7,584 bases of DNA from an uncultured Kineothrix sp. (GTDB lineage: Bacteria; Bacillota; Clostridia; Lachnospirales; Lachnospiraceae): assembly GCA_910588855.1 (NCBI GenBank), contig CAJUSR010000053.1:1-7584 (forward strand), read 5' to 3'. Under the pieces are notes generated by a model. It worked only from the letters and a program-made list of their open reading frames with translations, searched no databases and was not told the origin of the DNA. The position numbers were made by a program, and so were the translations under genes. Positions 1 through 4,865 of this stretch are shown here, piece by piece; the stretch's first letter is position 1; every line of letters starts with the position of its first letter.

Positions 1-38
1 GCTTACCTCTGTTTTGGCGGGATTGCAAGTGGGAAAAT

Positions 39-76
39 AAAAAAGCCGGAAAACCGCTTGTAGCGTCCGACTTTTT
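39..76 (-). terminator. Intrinsic terminator after toxN
   Basis: Read on the minus strand just after the toxN stop, AAAAAGTCGGA (66-76) pairs with TCCGGCTTTTTT (39-50) with one G-U wobble. A small inner CGCT/AGCG stem lies between the arms and the U-run closes the element. The wobble is a C-A mismatch on the plus strand, so the hairpin is better in the toxN direction. A weaker bidirectional role is possible because both arms carry A/T runs. Confidence 0.6.
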
Positions 77-78
77 GG

Positions 79-630
79 CTAATTGTTTTTCTTTTCTATA
101 AATTTATCATGCATCTGTTCGAGTAATGAAAAATCAACGGTGCTTTTCAGGTATCCAATGGCAGGGTTGTTCTCCTTTTTCTGCTTATAGAGAATTTTTG
201 CATTCTGGATAATTTTGTTTTTATTTTTACGGATAAAAAGCATTTCTTTATGTATGAGAGCCTTATAGAATAAGTCTGGTTCATGCTCCATATCATACAA
301 GGTTAATTCCGATGCAGGAACTGGAATCATATTACTCAGTTTCAATGTTCCCTTTAATTCCAATTCCCCGGATGAGGATTGGGAAGTGATGCGGATGATG
401 GGAACAATACTTCCGCGGATTTTTTGTACTCCATTTTCCATTCGGTAATCAGAATTTTTAGGCGAGGAAAGGGGGATGTAATAGTTATACCCGTTAATGC
501 TGTATACAATGCCCAGATACTTCCGTGTATGGTTCCGATCATTCTCCTTTGAGGAAAAAACATTTTTTTCAACGGTACTGATATATGAGATGTATTCCTC
601 AGATATTTCATATAGTTTTAATTCGCTCAT
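79..630 (-). CDS. toxN: Type III toxin-antitoxin endoribonuclease toxin, ToxN/AbiQ family
   Basis: Toxin of a type III system: a sequence-specific endoribonuclease that processes its repeat RNA antitoxin and is held inactive by it. Such systems stabilise replicons or abort phage infection. The 183-residue protein has the family layout. The start LKLYEIS at 4-10 matches the ToxN strand/helix opening, KYLGIVYSINGY covers 37-48, and PLSSPK at 53-58 corresponds to the active-site LTSPK of Pectobacterium ToxN. NMIPVPASELTLYDM spans 100-114, a basic FIRKNKNKI helix spans 132-140, and STVDFSLLEQMHDKF lies near the C-terminus. Usual family length is about 165-200. The ATG at 628-630 is chosen because AGGAG sits 6 nt upstream; a TTG 15 nt further upstream overlaps the attenuator U-run. 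The antitoxin repeats and attenuator lie directly upstream. Family assignment is from recognised motifs. Confidence 0.93.
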   Translation of the reverse strand: MSELKLYEISEEYISYISTVEKNVFSSKENDRNHTRKYLGIVYSINGYNYYIPLSSPKNSDYRMENGVQKIRGSIVPIIRITSQSSSGELELKGTLKLSNMIPVPASELTLYDMEHEPDLFYKALIHKEMLFIRKNKNKIIQNAKILYKQKKENNPAIGYLKSTVDFSLLEQMHDKFIEKKNN

Positions 631-636
631 TGGTAT

Positions 637-641
637 CTCCT
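637..641 (-). promoter_or_regulatory. toxN ribosome binding site
   Basis: AGGAG on the minus strand, followed by a 6-nt spacer and ATG. It fixes the toxin start at 630 rather than the upstream in-frame TTG. It lies right after the U-run of the attenuator, as expected when only read-through transcripts make toxin. Confidence 0.75.
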
Positions 642-643
642 GC

Positions 644-672
644 AAAGAAAAGGGCGATCATAGCGATCACCC
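644..672 (-). terminator. Attenuator between ToxI repeats and toxN
   Basis: On the minus strand GGGTGATC (665-672) pairs with GATCGCCC (652-659) through 8 bp with one G-U wobble and a 5-nt loop. TTTTCTTT follows. In type III loci such a leaky terminator sits between antitoxin repeats and toxin and sets an excess of antitoxin RNA over toxin mRNA. Position and form match that arrangement exactly. Confidence 0.88.
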
Positions 673-810
673 TTTGATTTTAAAGTTTCCCACTGTCTGG
701 CAGGGAATCTCCTGATTAATAAAGTTTTCCACTATCTGGCAGGAACTCTCCTGAATATAAAGTTTTCCACTGTCTGGCAGGAACTCTCCTGACGATGGTT
801 TCCCATCTCT
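673..810 (-). ncRNA. toxI: ToxI-type repeat RNA antitoxin
   Basis: Transcript expected from about position 810 down to the attenuator. It contains three tandem 38-39 nt units, read on the minus strand in the order 759-796, 721-758, 682-720. Each unit carries CAGGAGAGTTCCTG (CAGGAGATTCCCTG in the toxN-proximal copy), which forms a short hairpin, then CCAGACAGTGG, which can form a second stem, and an A-rich GAAAACTTT. In the family, ToxN cuts the precursor into single-repeat units that fold into pseudoknots and assemble with toxin. The A-rich run is the likely cleavage region here (inference). Known members carry about 3 to 5.5 repeats, so three is normal. A degenerate TTTCCCATCTCTG at 800-812 may be a decayed fourth copy. 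Confidence 0.9.
682..796 (-). repeat. Three tandem 38-39 nt antitoxin repeats
   Basis: Units at 682-720 (39 nt), 721-758 (38 nt) and 759-796 (38 nt). On the plus strand each begins AAAGTTT(T/C)CCACT and continues (G/A)TCTGGCAGG(G)AA and TCTCCTGA. The two promoter-proximal units differ by one base over the core. The toxN-proximal unit has TTTCCC and GGGAAT changes, and these two fall at different places in the unit. Confidence 0.92.
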
Positions 811-816
811 GATATT

Positions 817-845
817 ATTATACGTTTTTGCGGGAAATATGTCAA
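817..845 (-). promoter_or_regulatory. Sigma-A promoter of the toxIN locus
   Basis: On the minus strand a perfect TTGACA (840-845) and a perfect TATAAT (817-822) are separated by exactly 17 nt. Transcription should start near 809-811, just before the first repeat. Such a strong promoter fits the need for abundant antitoxin RNA. Confidence 0.92.
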
Positions 846-908
846 TAAAAATGAAAAATTCCGCTGAAATCATTTTATGCCGGATTTCGCATAAAAGCAA
901 GGGGATTT

Positions 909-969
909 TGTCGAATCCCGTTTGTCGAATGTCGAATTGGGTGGGGTAAATGGGGTAAAGAGGGGTAAA
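909..969. repeat. Iteron-like TGTCGAAT and GGGGTAAA words
   Basis: TGTCGAAT occurs at 909-916, 923-930 and 930-937. GGGGTAAA occurs at 943-950, 952-959 and 962-969. With the GGG at 939-941 this gives four closely spaced G-runs on the plus strand (939-965), a potential G-quadruplex. The cluster lies about 65 bp upstream of the toxIN -35 box. Its role is unknown; protein-binding repeats or a remnant of a mobile element are both possible. Confidence 0.55.
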
Positions 970-1030
970 AGTCATCAAAGTATAACAGCGGCACAGGCGG
1001 CTATTTCCAAATGATGCCATAGGAATTTGG

Positions 1031-1050
1031 GTACTCGCAGGCAAAAGTAT
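1031..1050 (+). repeat. 20-nt direct repeat, first copy
   Basis: GTACTCGCAGGCAAAAGTAT here recurs as GTACTATCAGGCAAAAGTAT at 1171-1190, a match of 18 of 20. The copies are offset by exactly 140 nt and flank the strong terminator at 1088-1124. Confidence 0.6.
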
Positions 1051-1087
1051 TGAAGAATGGCTTAAAATCAAGGTTTTTTAGGCTTGG

Positions 1088-1124
1088 TGGGGTTCATCAC
1101 GGTGGGTGGTGGACCCCATTTTTT
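1088..1124 (+). terminator. Strong intrinsic terminator, plus strand
   Basis: TGGGGTTCATCAC (1088-1100) pairs with GTGGTGGACCCCA (1106-1118), a 13-bp stem with two G-U pairs and loop GGTGG. TTTTTT follows at 1119-1124. No U-run follows it on the minus strand, so it works for plus-strand transcripts. No intact plus-strand gene precedes it within the window, so it probably marks the end of a lost gene or an unannotated RNA. Confidence 0.75.
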
Positions 1125-1141
1125 CGTGTTTTTAGATGCCG

Positions 1142-1180
1142 CTGATAGTATGGCGATAGGAGAAAAAATCGTACTATCAG
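1142..1180. repeat. Long bulged inverted repeat
   Basis: CTGATAGTA (1142-1150) is perfectly complementary to TACTATCAG (1172-1180). Inside it CGAT (1154-1157) pairs with ATCG (1168-1171). This gives 13 bp with one 3-nt bulge and a 10-nt loop. There is no T-tract, so it is not a terminator. The arms contain TGATAGTA, a word that recurs around the two-gene module. Confidence 0.6.
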
Positions 1181-1190
1181 GCAAAAGTAT
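1171..1190 (+). repeat. 20-nt direct repeat, second copy
   Basis: Partner of 1031-1050 with two adjacent mismatches (AT here, CG there). Its first half is also the right arm of the hairpin at 1142-1180. The substitution in the other copy removes that pairing. Confidence 0.6.
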
Positions 1191-1209
1191 ATTTTCACGC
1201 AAAAGTCGG

Positions 1210-1226
1210 GGGTTTCCGTGATAGTA
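1210..1226 (+). repeat. 17-nt outer flanking repeat, left copy
   Basis: GGGTTTCCGTGATAGTA is identical to 3874-3890 on the far side of the two-gene module. Its GTTTCCGTG is the exact complement of CACGGAAAC inside the 41-nt repeat at 1321-1361. Confidence 0.7.
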
Positions 1227-1320
1227 TAAAGCGGAAAGATAAAAAGGAGTAGGATATTGGTGGTTTTGGCTGAAAGGTGTATTAGCTTGACGGAAAATGC
1301 TGTTGAAAAACGGGGGATAT

Positions 1321-1361
1321 GATACAAACACGGAAACTGCTTTGAGTTTTCGTGATAATAT
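1321..1361 (+). repeat. 41-nt direct repeat with inverted repeat, left copy
   Basis: Starts GATAC and ends GATAATAT. Its core is an inverted repeat, CACGGAAACT (1329-1338) and AGTTTTCGTG (1345-1354), with loop GCTTTG: 10 bp with one G-U pair. The right copy at 3830-3871 has identical arms and a different loop. This pair brackets the two-gene module, suggesting recombination sites, a cassette boundary or paired regulatory sites. The choice between these is inference. Confidence 0.75.
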
Positions 1362-1446
1362 GGAGTTTTGCCTGTTTGTATGCAAATGCTGTTGAAATAT
1401 ATTGATGTGGGAGAATGTTTTAGTAGAAACGTAGGTAAAAGTGGTA

Positions 1447-1452
1447 TATAAT
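1447..1452 (+). promoter_or_regulatory. Probable -10 box of the two-gene module
   Basis: TATAAT within GGTATATAAT, about 55 nt before the first gene. No good -35 box is visible at the usual distance (TAGAAA at 1424-1429 with a 17-nt gap is the nearest). The promoter may therefore be weak or activator-dependent. A second TATACT at 1480-1485 is too close to the ribosome binding site to be the main one. Confidence 0.45.
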
Positions 1453-1507
1453 ATTTGAATATAGAACGGAAAAATACGATATACTAAAAGAAAGGAAACG
1501 AAAGTAG

Positions 1508-2680
1508 ATGAAGGTTTTGTCAAGGATAGAAGATAAAAGAATTACAAGTTGGAATATTTTTGTGGAAATTACGATTGGTGATTACCTTAAGTTTGCTATG
1601 GATATTTTAGAAAATAATGATATGCAAAGAAAAAAGGTGAAATCTTCGAAATCAGTATACTCATTGCTTAAAACAGATTTGAAAAGGGGATGTGTCATTC
1701 CACCATTGGTTTTAGCTTTAACAGAGTCTGGTATCATAGATGAAAATACTTCCAACGATAAAATACAGGAGTATATAAGCGAAAACCCAAAAAATTTAAT
1801 GATATTAGATGGTCTGCAGAGAACTTATACAATGATTGCAGCAAAGGAAGAACTTGAAAAGGAGAATGATCCCAAAGTTCTTAGCAATTTTTTGAACCAA
1901 AAACTGAGGTTAGAAATATATACTGGTATTAATAAGTTTGGGATATTATATAGAATGTTGACATTGAATACAGGTCAGACACCTATGTCAACAAGACATC
2001 AAATAGAGATCTTGTATAAGAATTTGGTTGATACAGATATAGATGGTATTAGGTTAGTTACGGAGACGGAGGGAAAAGTGAAACCATCTATTCATGAACT
2101 TAAATTTAAGGATGCAGTAGAAGGTTTCAATTCATATATATATAGGGATGAATTGCCAATAGATAGGCAGGATTTGCTAGATAATATAAAAATGTTAGAA
2201 AATTTATCTCGTGAAAATACACAAATAGATTTATTTAAGGAATTTATTTGCTCTTATGTCATGCTTATGGAAAAACTTGAAAAATCTGTTGATATAGATG
2301 AATTGGAATTTGATGAATACGATTTTAGGAGTGAACCATTTGGAAAAAATATTATTAAAGTATTTAATGGTTCTCAGGCATTAACTGGCTTTGGTGCTGC
2401 AATTGGTCGTTTGAGAGATTTTGGAAAATTATCTTCATTTAATGTTCTAAACTCCTTATTTAGCAAAATTTCGACAGGAGGAGATGAGCAAAATGAATGG
2501 TTTATTGAACTTCTTATAGGTTTAGAGAAAGTTAGGGCTGAATCAAAAAAGATTGGTAATGGTCAAAGAATGTTTTTCCAGTATTTTTTTAGAGAGTTGT
2601 TTAATTCAGAAAGTGACTCTTATCTTAATTTGTATAATGCCGCCACAAACAGTTTTCAAAAGTACAGGAGTCAGGTGTAA
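1508..2680 (+). CDS. DGQHR/DUF262-like (ParB-like fold) protein, partner of HEPN protein
   Basis: A 390-residue protein of unknown precise function. Three stretches resemble the ParB/Srx-like fold found in DGQHR (DndB-type) and DUF262 proteins. These are GCVIPPLVLAL at 61-71, like the (V/I)PP-(I/L)V strand, then ILDGLQRTYTMIAA at 99-112 with the DGxQR signature at D101 and R105, and LTLNTGQTPMSTRHQIE at 151-167, like the RINxGGxPLS element. The rest (170-390) is largely helical in look and not recognised. No signal peptide or membrane segment is seen, so it is likely cytoplasmic. AGGA at 1493-1496 precedes the ATG by 11 nt. The next gene begins 4 nt after the stop, so the two are translated as a unit. 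Base composition is much richer in AT than the genes after 3944, a sign of transfer. Proteins of this fold can be nucleotide-dependent nucleases or DNA-binding regulators; which applies is open. Confidence 0.72.
   Translation: MKVLSRIEDKRITSWNIFVEITIGDYLKFAMDILENNDMQRKKVKSSKSVYSLLKTDLKRGCVIPPLVLALTESGIIDENTSNDKIQEYISENPKNLMILDGLQRTYTMIAAKEELEKENDPKVLSNFLNQKLRLEIYTGINKFGILYRMLTLNTGQTPMSTRHQIEILYKNLVDTDIDGIRLVTETEGKVKPSIHELKFKDAVEGFNSYIYRDELPIDRQDLLDNIKMLENLSRENTQIDLFKEFICSYVMLMEKLEKSVDIDELEFDEYDFRSEPFGKNIIKVFNGSQALTGFGAAIGRLRDFGKLSSFNVLNSLFSKISTGGDEQNEWFIELLIGLEKVRAESKKIGNGQRMFFQYFFRELFNSESDSYLNLYNAATNSFQKYRSQV
2673..2677 (+). promoter_or_regulatory. Ribosome binding site of the HEPN gene
   Basis: AGGTG lies 7 nt before the ATG at 2685 and overlaps the last codons of the upstream gene. 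A second AGGAG at 2666-2670 is further away. This selects 2685 as the start over a longer in-frame extension that overlaps the upstream gene by over 120 nt. Confidence 0.6.
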
Positions 2681-2684
2681 TTAT

Positions 2685-3761
2685 ATGTACCTAAAATTTA
2701 GTGATGATGATGAGGTTTATTCTCATGTAAAATATGATGCAGAGGAGAAATGCTTTTGCGTAATTAGCTCCAAGAATGTACGTTTGAAATGCGAGAACTA
2801 CTTAAAACTAAATGTTGAAGAAGATGTAGAGGACTATTGCTTTAACATATTAAATACGGATATATTAAATAGAGAGAATGATATATTTCAGGTTTATGAT
2901 AAGCAAGCAAATGTAAGATTGGGATGGATATTTCCAATCCAAGCTTTATTGTCTGATGAACATGATTATGCCGAAAATACTTTCTTTTTGAAATATGCCT
3001 ATATCGCAATTTATTTACTTTTGAATAATATTGATGAAGAGAATGTGCGAAAAAGTAGTGAAGTTTTAAAAATAACAGATTTTTATTCAGAGGATGCTAT
3101 AATTTTTGTTTTATGCAAAAGCAATTGTAAGCAAATAAATGATTTTTGTTATGAGGATTATATTGTAGATTTATTTGGGCATGGTTATTCATGTTTGCCA
3201 TATTCTGCTATGGGTGAGAAAGATGTTTATGTAGAAAAGCGGATTAATATACGGAGAATTTCTAAAGATGTAAAAGAAAAGATATTTATTGGGGAAGTGT
3301 TTAAAAGTCTGCTTGTACAAACTGATCTTTTACCACTTGCAAAATTCCATATGTTATACCAAATAATAGAGTTGTTAATAGGAGATATTTTTTCATATGA
3401 ATTTACAAGTTTTAGTAAAAAGATAAGTGAGGATACTAATAATCTATTTGATTTAAAGGACGAGTTACAAAAACTAACAGGTGAAAAATATAGGGTAAAG
3501 GAATTATTTAATACATATTCTCGAATTGATAGAATACTAAAAGACAAGTTAATGGATGTTTGTAATGAAATATTAAAAGAGGCGTCTAAAAAAGAAAAAG
3601 TTGATGTTGGAGATAGTTTATATTCGGTAAGATGTTTAGTTTTTCATAATTATGGAAGTATTCCTTCTGAGGCGAGAGAATTAATAAAAGGTATAAATGA
3701 AATTTTTGAGAAGGTCGTTATTGAATTGTTGATTACTTTTAATATTTCATGTTTAAAATAA
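2685..3761 (+). CDS. HEPN-like putative ribonuclease effector
   Basis: A 358-residue protein whose C-terminal part (about 200-352) is all-helical and carries SVRCLVFHNYG at 314-324. This contains R316-x4-H321, the R-x4-6-H active-site signature of HEPN ribonucleases, which act in many phage defence and toxin systems. An earlier helix, FHMLYQIIELLIGDIF at 221-236, fits the first HEPN helices with an acidic residue (E229). Residues 1-200 are not recognised and could sense or bind a partner; they include FFLKYAYIAIYLLL at 100-113, hydrophobic but too short and charged at its edges to call a membrane segment. It follows its DGxQR partner by 4 nt. The most likely reading is effector and regulator of a defence or toxin-antitoxin pair. 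The HEPN call rests on the motif and helical context only. Very AT-rich. Confidence 0.72.
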   Translation: MYLKFSDDDEVYSHVKYDAEEKCFCVISSKNVRLKCENYLKLNVEEDVEDYCFNILNTDILNRENDIFQVYDKQANVRLGWIFPIQALLSDEHDYAENTFFLKYAYIAIYLLLNNIDEENVRKSSEVLKITDFYSEDAIIFVLCKSNCKQINDFCYEDYIVDLFGHGYSCLPYSAMGEKDVYVEKRINIRRISKDVKEKIFIGEVFKSLLVQTDLLPLAKFHMLYQIIELLIGDIFSYEFTSFSKKISEDTNNLFDLKDELQKLTGEKYRVKELFNTYSRIDRILKDKLMDVCNEILKEASKKEKVDVGDSLYSVRCLVFHNYGSIPSEARELIKGINEIFEKVVIELLITFNISCLK

Positions 3762-3829
3762 GCAATAATTCAATAGTAAAAAAGTGGGAGATATATCTCT
3801 GGTTTCCTATGGTGTCTTAGTTTCCGGCA

Positions 3830-3871
3830 GATACGGACACGGAAACTGCCTATGAGTTTTCGTGATAATAT
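3830..3871 (+). repeat. 42-nt direct repeat with inverted repeat, right copy
   Basis: Right partner of 1321-1361. GATAC, then arms CACGGAAACT (3838-3847) and AGTTTTCGTG (3855-3864), then GATAATAT. The loop is GCCTATG, one nt longer and different in sequence from the left copy. Arms and outer bases are otherwise almost the same. It sits about 70 nt after the HEPN gene stop. Confidence 0.75.
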
Positions 3872-3873
3872 AA

Positions 3874-3890
3874 GGGTTTCCGTGATAGTA
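3874..3890 (+). repeat. 17-nt outer flanking repeat, right copy
   Basis: GGGTTTCCGTGATAGTA, identical to 1210-1226. Here it lies only 2 nt after the 42-nt repeat, whereas on the left it lies about 95 nt before the 41-nt repeat. The two elements are therefore independent units. Confidence 0.7.
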
Positions 3891-3923
3891 CACATAAAAA
3901 TGATAAAAATATCTTGCAAAACT

Positions 3924-3948
3924 GTTTTTGCTTAAAAACATTTTTATT
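3924..3948 (+). terminator. Weak AU-rich hairpin, possible terminator
   Basis: GTTTTT (3924-3929) and AAAAAC (3934-3939) can pair around GCTT, followed by ATTTTTATT. It could end the two-gene module transcript, or the convergent metallophosphoesterase transcript. The stem has only one G-C pair, so the call is tentative. Confidence 0.3.
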
Positions 3949-4819
3949 CAGCGCAAAGCTCTACCAATACAATCTCCGGACGGTTATTGAAGCGGAACGG
4001 TATGATGCTGTTGCCAATGCCGCGGCTGACGACCATGTCCGTGCTGCCATCCGTATACAGCCCTGCATCAAATTTGGGGAACAGTCCCTGATTGGGTGCA
4101 ATCAGCCCGCCGATGAGGGGCAGGCGGAACTGGCCGCCATGTGCATGGCCGCTTAAGACTAAACCAATACCGCAGTCTGCATAAGTTTCAAACAGCTCCG
4201 GGCGGTGGGAGAGCAGGATTGTGTAGCTGCCTTCGCTGCCGGCCAGGGATTCTAATTTTGTACCGACCATAGAAGGCACTTCCCCGAACATATCACCCTT
4301 AACTGTAAAATCGGGATCGGAAAGCCCGATAAGCATAATCTTTCCACCATCCCGTTCCAGCCATACTGTTTTATCCTCAAGAACAGTCACGCCAGCCGTT
4401 TCAAGGCCGGTTCTGAGCCGCCCATACTCTGTCAGGCGGGCTTCGTGGTTGCCTGTCACATAGTAGACGGGTGCGATCTGGACGGCCTCTTTTGCAAAGG
4501 AAAGGGCTGTGTCTATGTCTGTATGTGTAGAATCTACAAGGTCCCCGGTTATCACAATAATGTCCGGCCCGCTCTCGGACAGCATCCGCAGCAGCGTGGA
4601 GTTATCCTTTCCAAATTCGGCATTATGAAGGTCGGATACCTGTGCGATACGGAACCCGGAAAAGGCAGGAGGGATCCGGCTGCTGGAAATGGCAGCGGTG
4701 CCTACCATCAGCGCAGTGTTCCCCCATACTGTCCATATGATCAGAGCCAGCAGCACGGATACCGTGCAGAATGCGGCTGTCTTTTTTGGAGAAAATCTTT
4801 TTTTCACTTCTTTTTTCAC
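3944..4819 (-). CDS. Membrane-anchored calcineurin-like metallophosphoesterase (YkuE/YaeI type)
   Basis: A 291-residue two-metal phosphoesterase. A basic N-terminus and a hydrophobic segment at about 14-32 suggest an uncleaved anchor with the catalytic domain outside the membrane. The metal ligands appear in family order: QVSDLH at 60-65 (D63, H65), ITGDLVD at 90-96 (D93), GNHE at 123-126, SHRPE at 204-208 and GHAHGGQ at 224-230. Relatives hydrolyse phosphoester or pyrophosphate bonds in lipid-linked or cell-envelope substrates; the substrate here cannot be told. The GTG start has only a weak upstream SD-like GTGGA. A second GTG four codons in, with GGGGTG before it, is a possible alternative. 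It lies 46 nt after the HxlR gene on the same strand, so the two are probably co-transcribed. Confidence 0.9.
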   Translation of the reverse strand: MKKEVKKRFSPKKTAAFCTVSVLLALIIWTVWGNTALMVGTAAISSSRIPPAFSGFRIAQVSDLHNAEFGKDNSTLLRMLSESGPDIIVITGDLVDSTHTDIDTALSFAKEAVQIAPVYYVTGNHEARLTEYGRLRTGLETAGVTVLEDKTVWLERDGGKIMLIGLSDPDFTVKGDMFGEVPSMVGTKLESLAGSEGSYTILLSHRPELFETYADCGIGLVLSGHAHGGQFRLPLIGGLIAPNQGLFPKFDAGLYTDGSTDMVVSRGIGNSIIPFRFNNRPEIVLVELCAE

Positions 4820-4865
4820 CCCATTTCCACTGTTATGCCCCTGGACAGGCAGGGACTTCCCGGCA

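Larger units (their letters stand above)
846..1507. other. Gene-poor region with many short repeats
   Basis: No reading frame here has a recognisable protein, a good ribosome binding site and sensible composition. The long minus-strand frames read as artefacts of AT-rich DNA. The region holds short-word repeats (909-969), a strong plus-strand terminator (1088-1124), a long hairpin (1142-1180), the left copy of a 41-nt repeat (1321-1361) and a promoter for the next gene. One short frame ending at TAG 1079-1081 and containing GKSIEEWLKIK could be the degraded tail of a gene ended by the terminator, but I cannot identify it. Confidence 0.6.

Noticed and set aside
1..63. Open plus-strand frame ending at TAG 61-63 (reads AYLCFGG...), a possible 3' end of a gene entering from the left
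   Set aside because: Only 20 residues, no recognisable motif, and it overlaps the toxN terminator; cannot be supported without upstream sequence.
682..796. Tandem repeats considered as a CRISPR array
   Set aside because: Units are contiguous with no spacers and lie between a promoter and an attenuator before a ToxN gene, which identifies them as antitoxin repeats.
667..1071. 134-codon minus-strand open frame
   Set aside because: Runs through the toxIN promoter and antitoxin repeats, has no recognisable domain or ribosome binding site, and reads as a shadow of repeat DNA.
1142..1180. Hairpin considered as a terminator
   Set aside because: No T-tract follows on either strand and the loop and bulge are large.
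1321..1361. 41-nt element considered as an insertion sequence end
   Set aside because: No transposase gene lies between the copies, they are direct rather than inverted relative to each other, and no target duplication could be defined.
1068..1523. 151-codon minus-strand open frame
   Set aside because: Low-complexity AT-driven composition, spans the terminator and repeat elements, and overlaps the start of the DGxQR gene; no family seen.
2553..2684. Longer N-terminus for the HEPN gene from ATG 2553
   Set aside because: It would overlap the upstream gene by over 120 nt and lacks a better ribosome binding site than AGGTG before ATG 2685.
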